This document shows, piece after piece, positions 17,963 through 34,557 of a DNA stretch of 64,000 nucleotides. The DNA lies in NCBI GenBank assembly GCA_002238505.1, contig MPMM01000001.1:124001-188000 (forward strand). Reading direction: 5' to 3'. Both the position numbers and the translations under genes were made by a program. This stretch comes from SAR202 cluster bacterium bin22 (GTDB lineage Bacteria > Chloroflexota > Dehalococcoidia > Lucifugimonadales > UBA3495). The notes under the pieces were generated by a model that worked only from the letters and a program-made list of their open reading frames with translations, did not search any database and was not told the origin of the DNA. Position 1 is the first letter of the stretch; each line of letters begins with the position of its first letter.

Positions 17963-18625
17963 CTAACTTCCCCCGGCCAAAAGGGACAGGTCAAATTCCT
18001 CCAGGGTTTCCAGAATTTCGTTTGCCTGGCTGACGTCCAGGTTTCGAGTGTATTCGGTGCGTACTGCAATCGTATATGCGCCGGAGGCCACGGCGGCGGC
18101 GATTCCAATGGGCGAGTCCTCGATAGCTATGCACTCTTCAGGCGGCACTCCAATGGTTTCGGCTGCCTTGATGTAAATGTCCGGCGCGGGCTTGCCACGG
18201 GTGACATCGTCGCCCCCCAGCACGGCGTCAAAGGCCCCGGTCAGGCCGATGGCTTTTAGCTTGAGGTCAACCCACATGTGCAGGGAAGAGGAGGCCACGG
18301 CCTTCGGGAGTCCCCTCATGTTGCAGACCTGCAGCAGCGCTCGTACGCCAGGCTGGGGCTCCAGTTCTTCCTGCATGACCTGTCGGACAATGTCGTCGTA
18401 TCGGGAGATGTACTCTTCCGCCGGCAGGGGGAGTGTCCGGTGTATTTTTAATTGTCGCCAGGTCTCCCCGATGGTCGTGCCTATGAGGAATTCCTCGTTC
18501 TCCTGCTCCGATACTGGTTCTACTCCCTCTTGCACCAATAGCCGGTTGATGGCGCTCAGAAAGAGAGGTTCGCTGTCCACCAGTACCCCATCCATATCAA
18601 AGAGAATTGCTCGGTAAGTTGCCAT
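17963..18625 (-). CDS. HAD-family phosphatase, beta-phosphoglucomutase-like
   Basis: A 220-residue HAD hydrolase of subfamily I with an alpha-helical cap. Motif 1 is FDMDGVLVDSEPL at residues 9-21, motif 2 is ASSS near 111-114, and motif 3/4 is GKPAPDIYIKAAETIG with AIEDSPIGIAAA. The layout matches sugar-phosphate phosphatases and beta-phosphoglucomutases. Cap residues needed to pick the substrate are not diagnostic. It faces the SCO1664 gene from the opposite strand, with 162 nt between their ends. Confidence 0.88.
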   Translation of the reverse strand: MATYRAILFDMDGVLVDSEPLFLSAINRLLVQEGVEPVSEQENEEFLIGTTIGETWRQLKIHRTLPLPAEEYISRYDDIVRQVMQEELEPQPGVRALLQVCNMRGLPKAVASSSLHMWVDLKLKAIGLTGAFDAVLGGDDVTRGKPAPDIYIKAAETIGVPPEECIAIEDSPIGIAAAVASGAYTIAVRTEYTRNLDVSQANEILETLEEFDLSLLAGGS

Positions 18626-18794
18626 ATTGTGCTTGTGCTCCTGCCTGCAATTGGACTGTACGCGCTTTGGGGTAAACTCCCTTCCGGAAAGGTCCTTGAG
18701 TGACTTAATGCGGTCAAGGTCTGGTCGATCTACTGCTTCAACCGGCCGGGAGCTGCCTGTGTTGAGTTTTGCCCTCCGGAACCGGAATCATGGC

Positions 18795-19919
18795 TCAATC
18801 CCTTACCAGGAAGCAGGACGAGGCCTTGAAGACGGCCCACAGATTGTTGCCTGCCTCGATGCCCATTTCGTTTAGCGATGTTCCGGTTATGTGGCATCTC
18901 AAATCCAGTCCGCCGCAGTTCAGGGTTACCTGGTAGCCCGGCGGGCGAAGCCGCACATCAGAAACCACGCCCGGCAGTCGGTTTCTTGCGGAAGAGCCAC
19001 GGGGTTCCGAGTCGGCCAGAATAATGTCTGAAGCTCGAATGCCCACGGTCACCTGGTCCCCCGGTCCAACGTCGGACAGCGGCACTTCCAACCTGGGTAC
19101 TTCATCGCCCTGTTGGGCGCAGACCATTGTACCGTCCTGGGGCTGTACCGAAGCAACCCTCATCGGGATGAGGTTTTCCACGCCGACCAGGCGGGCCACG
19201 CGGCCCTGGCCTGGCTGGCCCAGCACTTCCAATGGATTGCCGGCAGGTCCCACTCTTCCTCCGTCAATGGTCTGGACCTGGTCCGCCATGCTGACTGCCT
19301 CTTCAATGTCGTGAGTTACCAAGATGGCCGGTATTGCGGCGGCCTGCAGTGTTTCCCGCAGTTCCCCCCTGAGGGTTCTGCGAAGTTCGACGTCCAGGGA
19401 GTTGAATGGCTCGTCCAGGAGCATGAGCGCCGGTTCGGGGGCCAGGGCACGGGCCAGGGCGGCGCGCTGCTGCTGGCCGCCGGAGATCTCGTAGGGGCGC
19501 CGGTGTTCCAATCCGTTGAGCTGGAACATCTCAATGAGTTCCGAAACGCGATTCTGGCGGTTTAGCGGAGTGGTATGGGCAAGTCCGTAGCCAATGTTTC
19601 CAGCCACCGAAAGGTGAGGAAAGAGATGATAGCCCTGGGTGAGGAAACCAACCCGGCGGCGGTGTGGCGGGACAAACAGGTTACCTGCACTGTCGAAGAC
19701 TATGTGGTCTCCGACTTCGATGGAGCCTTCCTGCGGGTGCACAAGGCCGGCGATGGCGCGCAGGAGGGTAGTCTTGCCGGCGCCGGAGGGTCCGAAAAGA
19801 GTCAATAGTTGACCGGCTTCAACTTCCCACCTGGCATCAAGTGAGAACTCTCCGATGCGGTATTGAAGCCATCCGCGAGTCAGCCGGGGAGCAGGCTGAA
19901 GGGCATCAGTCTGGTTCAT
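18795..19919 (-). CDS. modC: Molybdate ABC transporter ATP-binding protein ModC
   Basis: A 374-residue ATPase. Walker A is GPSGAGKTTL, the signature is ISGGQQQRAALARAL and Walker B is LMLLDEPFNSLD. The C-terminal third (about 235-374) is a TOBE-like oxyanion-sensing region. The start overlaps the stop of the permease gene by 4 nt. Together with the upstream permease and binding protein it forms a complete modABC operon for molybdate (or tungstate) import, giving metal for molybdopterin enzymes. Confidence 0.9.
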   Translation of the reverse strand: MNQTDALQPAPRLTRGWLQYRIGEFSLDARWEVEAGQLLTLFGPSGAGKTTLLRAIAGLVHPQEGSIEVGDHIVFDSAGNLFVPPHRRRVGFLTQGYHLFPHLSVAGNIGYGLAHTTPLNRQNRVSELIEMFQLNGLEHRRPYEISGGQQQRAALARALAPEPALMLLDEPFNSLDVELRRTLRGELRETLQAAAIPAILVTHDIEEAVSMADQVQTIDGGRVGPAGNPLEVLGQPGQGRVARLVGVENLIPMRVASVQPQDGTMVCAQQGDEVPRLEVPLSDVGPGDQVTVGIRASDIILADSEPRGSSARNRLPGVVSDVRLRPPGYQVTLNCGGLDLRCHITGTSLNEMGIEAGNNLWAVFKASSCFLVRD

Positions 19920-20812
19920 GCTGCGGCCTGCCAGCGATTGCGGGTGATGATTCCCAGGCAGAGGAGGACCAATAAAGCCAGGACGAGCAACATCAACGAC
20001 ATAGCGACGGCGGTGTCCAGGCTGGTTTCCATGGCAGCCATTATAGCCAGGGGCATGGTTTGAGTCTTGCCGGTCAGGTTGCCGGCGAACATTATGGTTG
20101 CGCCGAATTCGGAAAGCGCTCTGGCCCAGGCCAGCGCAACCCCGGTCAACATTGCCGGCGCGGCCAGGGGCAAGGTGAGCTTGCGAAAGGTCTGCCAGGG
20201 AGACAGTCCAAGGGTCAAGGAATTTTCCTCGTAGGCCCTGGGTATGGACTGGAAGCCCAGTTTGGCAGAGCGCACATAGAAGGGCGCGGCGACAAAAATC
20301 TGGGCGAATATGACAGCCGCAGTCGTAAAGGGCAAGGAGATTCCCAGGCCGGCAAGAGTTGGACCCAGAATGCCCTGGCGACCAAAGGCCAGCAGCATTG
20401 CCACGCCGGCCACCACGGGAGGAAGGATTATGGGCAGTTCAACAAGCTGATCCACAACCCTCATAATCGGAGATCTGCTGCGAGCCAGGAACAGGGCAAA
20501 GGGCGTTCCCACCAGAAGCACGACGGCTATGGTGATGGCGCTGGTTACGAGGGAAAGGCGCAGCGCCAGCAATGCGGGTTCGCTGGTCAGGGCCCCGAAG
20601 GGGTTGTCCTGTTGGACTACCTTTACCAAGAGCCCAAATATGGGAAGGCAAATGAAGAGGACGTAAATGGCGGATGATATGGCGCCGATCGGGACTCTGG
20701 TCCCAACCACGTCAGTTAAATTTCTCGGCAAAAAGCGCTTCAACAGAATTGCTCTGAAAGGGGGGTTGCCATCATGGAGCGTTGACGTAGATAGAGGAGT
20801 TATCTGTTTCAT
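19916..20812 (-). CDS. modB: Molybdate ABC transporter permease ModB
   Basis: An integral membrane permease with five to six hydrophobic segments. The cytoplasmic EAA-like loop reads ARALSEFGATIMFAGN, typical of molybdate permeases. I placed the start at ATG 20812, giving 298 residues and a 41-nt overlap with modA. The ribosome-binding site there is weak, and an internal TTG start shortly downstream is possible. A longer upstream extension would run antiparallel to no known domain and is unlikely. Confidence 0.88.
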   Translation of the reverse strand: MKQITPLSTSTLHDGNPPFRAILLKRFLPRNLTDVVGTRVPIGAISSAIYVLFICLPIFGLLVKVVQQDNPFGALTSEPALLALRLSLVTSAITIAVVLLVGTPFALFLARSRSPIMRVVDQLVELPIILPPVVAGVAMLLAFGRQGILGPTLAGLGISLPFTTAAVIFAQIFVAAPFYVRSAKLGFQSIPRAYEENSLTLGLSPWQTFRKLTLPLAAPAMLTGVALAWARALSEFGATIMFAGNLTGKTQTMPLAIMAAMETSLDTAVAMSLMLLVLALLVLLCLGIITRNRWQAAA

Positions 20813-21821
20813 TGCCGGCGGGAGGGCCGAAACCTTGGCGGCGAAGAATATTCTGGCCCTGTTCCGACAGAAGGAAGTCGATGAACTTGGACGCCGACTC
20901 TCCCGTAGAAAGAGGCGCAACGGGATACATGACCTCAATCAAAAGTGCTCGTGGAAGTCCCACCACCCTGATTTCCTGGGAAGAGTAACCGTATGATGCA
21001 TCGGTGGCATAGGTGAATCCTCCGTCAGCTTCTCCCAAAGCCACCTTTTGGGCCACGCCCCGAACACTGGCTTCGCGCGAGACTACATTGGCGATGATTG
21101 TCTCAACTAATTCGCGGCCCAGGGATGGGTCCCCTTCAAGCTTCTTCATTAGCTGTTCCGAATATCGGCCAATTGGTACTTCTGGTTGACCGAGAACGAT
21201 TTTCATACCGGGCTGGGCCAGGCGCCTAAGTTCGGTGGCAAATACGTTCTCCAGGTCTATTTGTGGTGGCTCGGTCTGATCAGGCGCTATATCGCTGCCT
21301 GAAGCGCTGACCATCAACACCAACCGGTTACTGGCAAAGTTGGTCGGGTTACCGGTGAGCAGGCCCTTCTGCCTGAGCGCAGCCATCTGCGCCCAGTCCG
21401 CAGAGGCAAAAACGTCTGCCGTTGCGCCGTGTTCCAGTTGGGTCCTAAGGCGCTGGCTCCCGTCGAAGTTAAGGACTACTTTATGGGCAGGGTTGCGGGA
21501 CTGGTATGCCTTTGAAATTTCCTCAAAGGCCGTTGCCAGGGATGAAGCGGCAAACACGGTTATTGTGGATCGCTGAGCTGAAACTTCGTCGTTTTGCCGG
21601 CCGTTTTCGTTCCTTGATTCCTGTGAATAGCAGGCGACTATGCCCAGGAGCAGAGCTGTTCCCAGGCAGGCCGCCAATATCTTCCGCCAAGAGTTGCCAG
21701 CCGTTACTGTGGCCTGGCAGTTCTTGTTGAAAAACGGGGAGTGTGACCCGGGAGGGGCGTCTCGAATCTCTAAACCAGTCTCAATGGGTTTAAACAGGTT
21801 ACGAATAAAAAGCACGGCCAA
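20772..21821 (-). CDS. modA: Molybdate ABC transporter substrate-binding lipoprotein ModA
   Basis: A 349-residue periplasmic-binding protein. A hydrophobic segment ending in GIVAC near residue 64 looks like a lipobox, so the mature protein is probably membrane-anchored through that cysteine. The true start may therefore be internal to the first 40 residues. Motifs of the family are TVFAASSLATAFEEI at the start of the mature part, DVFASADWAQM, NRLVLM and GEADGGFTYATD. The gene ends in TGA (20772-20774), a useful case of UGA as an ordinary stop in this genome. Confidence 0.9.
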   Translation of the reverse strand: MAVLFIRNLFKPIETGLEIRDAPPGSHSPFFNKNCQATVTAGNSWRKILAACLGTALLLGIVACYSQESRNENGRQNDEVSAQRSTITVFAASSLATAFEEISKAYQSRNPAHKVVLNFDGSQRLRTQLEHGATADVFASADWAQMAALRQKGLLTGNPTNFASNRLVLMVSASGSDIAPDQTEPPQIDLENVFATELRRLAQPGMKIVLGQPEVPIGRYSEQLMKKLEGDPSLGRELVETIIANVVSREASVRGVAQKVALGEADGGFTYATDASYGYSSQEIRVVGLPRALLIEVMYPVAPLSTGESASKFIDFLLSEQGQNILRRQGFGPPAGNETDNSSIYVNAP

Positions 21822-22004
21822 AAAATTCTAGGTTTGATGTCGCTTGCTGTCAATTTGATTGACCTGGCCTGACAGCCTCCTCAGGCGAAATTGAGGATAC
21901 GCCGCTTTGGCTTCTTCGGATGCTTTCAAATGGCAAGAGAGGCTTGACAGTTCAGTGCGAGTTTAGAAGCGCGCCTAGATGGCGGTCTGCCTCGATATTG
22001 CCAG

Positions 22005-22040
22005 GGAAAAAGAATGGGGCCCCAATTGGGGCCCCATTCT
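22005..22040 (-). terminator. Intrinsic terminator of the DUF11 gene
   Basis: A perfect 30-bp palindrome at 22011-22040 (arms AGAATGGGGCCCCAA and its complement) followed on the minus strand by CTTTTTCCC. The strong GC stem and U-run fit a rho-independent terminator about 60 nt after the stop codon. Confidence 0.8.
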
Positions 22041-22054
22041 CTTCCCTATCTGCT

Positions 22055-22080
22055 CCGGGAGCCACATCAATGGCTCCCGG
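22055..22080 (-). terminator. Additional hairpin after the DUF11 gene
   Basis: Perfect 10-bp arms CCGGGAGCCA / TGGCTCCCGG with a 6-nt loop, 18 nt after the DUF11 stop codon and just before the terminator palindrome. It lacks a U-run; it may stabilise the mRNA 3' end or act as an auxiliary terminator. Confidence 0.45.
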
Positions 22081-22098
22081 TTCTTGCGAAGTTCCAGT

Positions 22099-24795
22099 TT
22101 AACGCTGGACGATAGTGGTACCTTCCTGAGCCGTGATGGGCTGGCCGAACTCGTCGTACCGCAGGGTAGCGGAAGCAACCACGTCGCCTGCGTTCACTGC
22201 CTCAACAGTGACGGTGTATTCGAGTTCATCACCGGCGCCCAGTGACGGGACCGGGGTGTAGGTCACCGTGCCGCCGGAGATTGTGCCACCTTCGGCCGTA
22301 ACTATGTTGAACTGGGCCGGTATGGTTACGGTCAGCCTCACGTTGCTCATCGGCGAATCGTCGCTCTGGTTGGTGATGACAACCGTGTAGCTGCCCTGCT
22401 CACCGACGCCCATCGGGTCAACGCCGTCGATGATGCTCAGGTGGGCCGCTGCGGCCGACAGGATCTGGATGTTCAGTACCGCGTCAGCAGTGGCGCCCTC
22501 GGCGGAGGTGACGTTGGCAGTGTTGATAACGGTGCCAACGGACTCACCACGCAACGTGACGTTTACGTCAACCGTACTTCCCACTGCCAGGTCGCCAATG
22601 GACCAGGTCACAACCCCGTCGGCTTCCTGTCCACCATTGTCGCTGGAAACGTAGGACATTTCGGCCGGAATATTGTCTGTGATTGTAACGCCGGTCAGGT
22701 TAGCCGTACCGGTGTTAGTAGCGGAAATGGTGTAGGTCCGCTCGCCATCCACGTAAAGGGCTGCGCCACCGGCCTTGGCCAGGCTGACTGCCGGTTCAAG
22801 TACGTCAATCGAAGCCTCGGCGGTAACCGTGGAACCACGCTCCGTGGCGGACACGGTGTTAGTGATGGATCCGCCGGTTGTGGAGGTGGCATTGACCGTG
22901 ATGTTGGCGGTGCCACCAGGCTCGATGGCTGCAATGGTCCACTGCAGGCTGCCGTCTCCACCGAGGCTGGCCTCGGGCTCGGCGGTTACGTTCTGGAACT
23001 CGATGGGCAACGGGTCCACTACCGCTACGTTGGTAGCTGTAGCGTCACCGTTGTTGGTGACGGAGATGGTGAACACGGATTGCTGGCCCAGCAAGGGAGA
23101 GCCGTTGTCCACAGTCTTGGTTATGGCCAGGTCAGACTGGGTTACGAGGGTCGTTGCCTCGGCTGAAGCGGAGGCGCCCTCGTCGGACTGGACGCTGGCA
23201 GTATTGACCACCTCACCGGGGTCGCCGGTAGTAGCTACCAGGCTCACCATTGCCGTGGCTTCAGAGTCCAGGGACTCGATCAGCCAGCTGACAGTACCAT
23301 CGGCCCCAACCGATGCCTCAGGTGAGCTGGAAACGTAGGTCAGACCCAGAGGCAGGGTATCGGACAGTACGATGTTGGTCAGCGCGCCCGCGCCGTCGTT
23401 GGTAACGGTAATTTCGTAAGTCACGTCGTCGCCGGACACAGTTTCTGCCGGGGCAGACTTGGCCAGCTGCAAGGAACCCGGAATTACGCTGGTAAGCAAG
23501 GTATCCTGACCGCTGATGCCCTCAACAGATACGGCAGTGGCGGTGTTAATCTGCTCGCCTACGTCGTTGGCCGACAAGACCATGGTGACGGCTACAGATT
23601 CGCCGGGAGGAATGTCTCCCAGGCTCCAGGTGACGGTGCTGCCGGAAGCGCTGGCGGCCTCGGGAGTGGAACTGACAAATGTCAGGCCCTCAGGCAGGTC
23701 GTCGGTAAGGGTTACGTTGGTAGCCGTGGTGTCGCCGCTGTTGGTAACGGAGACACTGTATTCGGCGGTCTTCCTCAGACCAAGGCTGGGAGGACCTTCC
23801 TTGTTAACTTCGAGGGTCGGCGACTGCCACTGCTTGGTGTGCGTGTGGCTGAACATGGTCTTGTTGGTACCAGCTTCCAAGATCTGGATCAAGACCTGGT
23901 TGTCGCCGAGGGTGGGTGCGACCTGTTGCAGGGTTACGACGGATTCGCCGTTGGCGTTGGTAGTGGTGGCAGCAGACTCTCCCCCGCCATCCAGAGTGGC
24001 TGCGGGGTCCGCGTCCACTACTGACCAGGAAATGTTTACGTCAGCAATGGGAGAGCCGTCGGTAACCTTGTTTACCCGCACCAGCATGGGGTGGTCAGTG
24101 CCGACAAGGTTGACTGAGTCGGAGGGGAACTCGACGTCCATGTCCACCCAGTGCTTGACCGCGAATACCTTGTGGGTATCGTTGTCCATGATCTGGGGAA
24201 CGAAGGCCGTTACGTCGGTATCACCGGGGCGGGTCGCCGTAATGGTCAAGGTTGCCTGACCACTTCCATCGGTCATAACCCGTCCGAAATAGTTGTCCAC
24301 TTTGCGGGGGTTTTCGCCGTCCAGTGAAACGATATCGCCAACCGCTTCACCGAATCGGTTGAGGAATACTTCAACCTCAACACCATCGGCGGGGGCGCCG
24401 TCAGCGCCGCTAACGGTGACGGTGAAGGTGTGCTGGTCGAAAATGGAATTCCAGTCCTCTACGGGGCTGATGCTCACCGAAGTGGGAGCGACACCGGAGT
24501 CCTGGGGAATGGCGGTCTTTTCAGTATGTGCCGGGGACTGGTTCTCAATGAGGTCGGCACGGGTATCCTGGTCAAGCCGTACCTGGGGGAATCTGGTGTA
24601 GGTGGCCACCGAGGCGGTGGTCTGCGGTACCTCGGTATCGGGTATTACCTGGGGGGATTCAATGTGGTTTACCATGCCAGGCGCGCTAGGAGAGGATGAT
24701 CCCAGGAGCATAGTGCCGGCTACGATTCCGGCTAATGCAAGCACGGCAACAATGCTAATCATCCAATGGACGCTTTTAAACATAGACAGGCTCAT
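22099..24795 (-). CDS. Cell-surface protein with five DUF11 repeats
   Basis: An 898-residue exported protein. Residues about 8-31 (VHWMISIVAVLALAGIVAGT) form a signal peptide or N-terminal anchor. Residues about 100-330 look like two Ig-like (invasin/Big-type) domains. Five DUF11-type repeats of about 100 residues follow, each with a YTITVTN-like strand, a 'TNV.LTDPLP.GL..VSS.PEAS' core and a VNTA.V end. There is no LPXTG or C-terminal membrane segment. Such proteins form envelope or S-layer-like surfaces or adhesins. The start has an AGGAAGG ribosome-binding site, and two hairpins follow the gene, so it is probably transcribed alone. Confidence 0.82.
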   Translation of the reverse strand: MSLSMFKSVHWMISIVAVLALAGIVAGTMLLGSSSPSAPGMVNHIESPQVIPDTEVPQTTASVATYTRFPQVRLDQDTRADLIENQSPAHTEKTAIPQDSGVAPTSVSISPVEDWNSIFDQHTFTVTVSGADGAPADGVEVEVFLNRFGEAVGDIVSLDGENPRKVDNYFGRVMTDGSGQATLTITATRPGDTDVTAFVPQIMDNDTHKVFAVKHWVDMDVEFPSDSVNLVGTDHPMLVRVNKVTDGSPIADVNISWSVVDADPAATLDGGGESAATTTNANGESVVTLQQVAPTLGDNQVLIQILEAGTNKTMFSHTHTKQWQSPTLEVNKEGPPSLGLRKTAEYSVSVTNSGDTTATNVTLTDDLPEGLTFVSSTPEAASASGSTVTWSLGDIPPGESVAVTMVLSANDVGEQINTATAVSVEGISGQDTLLTSVIPGSLQLAKSAPAETVSGDDVTYEITVTNDGAGALTNIVLSDTLPLGLTYVSSSPEASVGADGTVSWLIESLDSEATAMVSLVATTGDPGEVVNTASVQSDEGASASAEATTLVTQSDLAITKTVDNGSPLLGQQSVFTISVTNNGDATATNVAVVDPLPIEFQNVTAEPEASLGGDGSLQWTIAAIEPGGTANITVNATSTTGGSITNTVSATERGSTVTAEASIDVLEPAVSLAKAGGAALYVDGERTYTISATNTGTANLTGVTITDNIPAEMSYVSSDNGGQEADGVVTWSIGDLAVGSTVDVNVTLRGESVGTVINTANVTSAEGATADAVLNIQILSAAAAHLSIIDGVDPMGVGEQGSYTVVITNQSDDSPMSNVRLTVTIPAQFNIVTAEGGTISGGTVTYTPVPSLGAGDELEYTVTVEAVNAGDVVASATLRYDEFGQPITAQEGTTIVQR

Positions 24796-25442
24796 TTGTA
24801 CCTTCCTAGTTCAGGTTTGTAAGTAGCTGGTGTAAACGGAGTCTGCGCTGGCAAAGGTGGGGTTGTACCCGGCGCCGCAGAATTATCAACGCTATTATAG
24901 CATTGCGAATTTCGACAGAGAGATTTTTGCATTGCAGTTATGGAAAGTCAAGGGGTACCCAATCTCAATGACGGCTGTGAAGCGGTATAGCGAATTGCTG
25001 GCAGGTGGTTCCGAATTGTAGCGTATTTGGCCAGGTCGGTGGGAAGGAAGGCCGATGGGGGAAGTCGGCGCCGACTGGAATGGAGCCCCAAGGTACAGCC
25101 AGGGACGGCAATTGCCGTTTGCAGCAGGAGCTAATGCCAGGGGCTTTCGTTCATCCCTGCGAAGTCTCTTCACCTGCTCGCCCTGAGCATGTCGCGGGCC
25201 CTCCGAAGGGCTCACAGCAGACGTTTTCCGGAGGCTGGCACCTGATAATCGATAACCCCTGGCGATTATTGCCGGCGGTGTTGACAAAACGTTTTCGGCC
25301 ACTATAATAGTAGGTTACTGAGTATGCCTCAAACACCTTTCTTTGCTCATTTTCCGAAGCAAAACTCTGACCCTAGTTCCACTTTGTCCAATTTTTCCGG
25401 CCACTAGTCCCCATCCTGCGTTCGCATAAAGGAGAATGGCGT
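24796..25442. other. Divergent control region between the DUF11 gene and rpoB
   Basis: This 647-base gap holds the rpoBC promoter (25281-25308), a perfect minus-strand TATAAT at 24899-24894 that could serve the DUF11 gene (no clear -35), and a stretch at about 25175-25210 resembling a broken copy of a GCCCTGAGC..GAAGGGC palindrome. No gene or tRNA was recognised. Confidence 0.5.
25281..25308 (+). promoter_or_regulatory. Strong sigma70 promoter of rpoBC
   Basis: Consensus -35 TTGACA (25281-25286), 16-nt spacer, consensus -10 TATAAT (25303-25308). Transcription would start near 25316, leaving a leader of about 127 nt before rpoB, whose AAAGGAG ribosome-binding site is at 25428-25434. Confidence 0.85.
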
Positions 25443-33452
<8,010 letters not shown>

Positions 33453-33460
<8 letters not shown>

Positions 33461-34463
33461 CTCCAGTCTTAACGAGGGCGCCGGCTCAACGGACGCAAAG
33501 GGTCAGCCTGACCTGTCCGTTGAACTGGCGCCTTCCCATTCCCTGGGACTTCTACTCAAGAACCCCGTGATGGTCGCATCCGGTACCTTCGGTTACGACG
33601 GTTACGGGCGCGGCATCCCACAGGACATGGACTTCTCCCAGTTGGGGGCGGTCATCCCCAAGACCTTCACTCGTTACCCCCGCGAAGGAAATCCTGAACC
33701 ACGCTGGTATCCTGAATCATTCCGGGTCGCCCGGGAAATTGGGGAACCCGTGATGCTCAATGCCATTGGACTGACCAACCCCGGAATCGAAGCAGGTGTA
33801 GTGGAAGTAGCTCCCCAGTGGGGACGGTGGGACGCGACCATGTTCCTGAGCATGTCCGGTGAGAGTGTGGGCCAGTTTGGTGATATGGCTGCCATGACCC
33901 GGGGGGCTTCAGGATTTTCGGCCATCGAATTGAATCTCAGTTGCCCAAATGTGGAGCAGGGAGACCTGTTCAGCTACAACGCAGAAGGAACTTACAAGGC
34001 AGTGGACGCCGTCAAGCGGCACGCCGAAGTGCCGGTACTGGCCAAGCTGGCTCCCAATGTTCCAGATATCGTTCCCATCGCCAGGGCTGCTGTTGAGGCC
34101 GGGGCTGATGCCCTGACCATTTCCAATACCATTCCCGCAATGACCATTGACGTGGACTCCCGCCATCCAGTGCTGGGGAACGTCACCGGTGGGCTTTCCG
34201 GACAGGGGCTGCATCCCGTGGCTGTAGCGCTGGTTTACCGGGCGGCCCAGGCGGTTAATGTGCCCATAATAGGCGTGGGAGGCGTTTTCACTGCAACGGA
34301 CGCGCTGGAGTTCATCCTGGCCGGCGCGACGGCCGTGCAGGTGGGTAGCGCCAATCTCGCTGACTTGTGGGCGCCCTTCAACGTTTTGGACGGTATCCGG
34401 TCTTACTTGGGGGAAAGGGGTATCAGTGATATCAAGGAGTTGATCGGGGCGGTGGAAATCTGA
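33453..34463 (+). CDS. pyrD: Dihydroorotate dehydrogenase
   Basis: A 336-residue FMN enzyme of pyrimidine synthesis that oxidises dihydroorotate to orotate. Motifs are [65 protein letters not shown] and the phosphate-binding [17 protein letters not shown]. The SCPN cysteine fits class 1B. The ATG at 33453 lies inside the rpoC end and overlaps it by 8 nt. No pyrK partner is adjacent. Co-transcription with rpoBC is implied, and a shared terminator follows at 34490. Confidence 0.92.
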
Positions 34464-34489
34464 CAACTGCGGGATGAGTGGTGTATGAG

Positions 34490-34517
34490 AAGGGGAGGGC
34501 TTTAAAGCCCTCTCCTT
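34490..34517. terminator. Terminator between convergent pyrD and clpC
   Basis: A 28-nt nearly perfect palindrome (AAGGGGAGGGCTTT / AAAGCCCTCTCCTT) between two converging genes. The U-run is weak on both sides, but the stem and position fit a bidirectional terminator for the rpoBC-pyrD and clpC transcripts. Confidence 0.65.
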
Positions 34518-34557
34518 CCTGGTTTCGTGGCTGGCGCTTATCGGTATTGTTCCTGGA

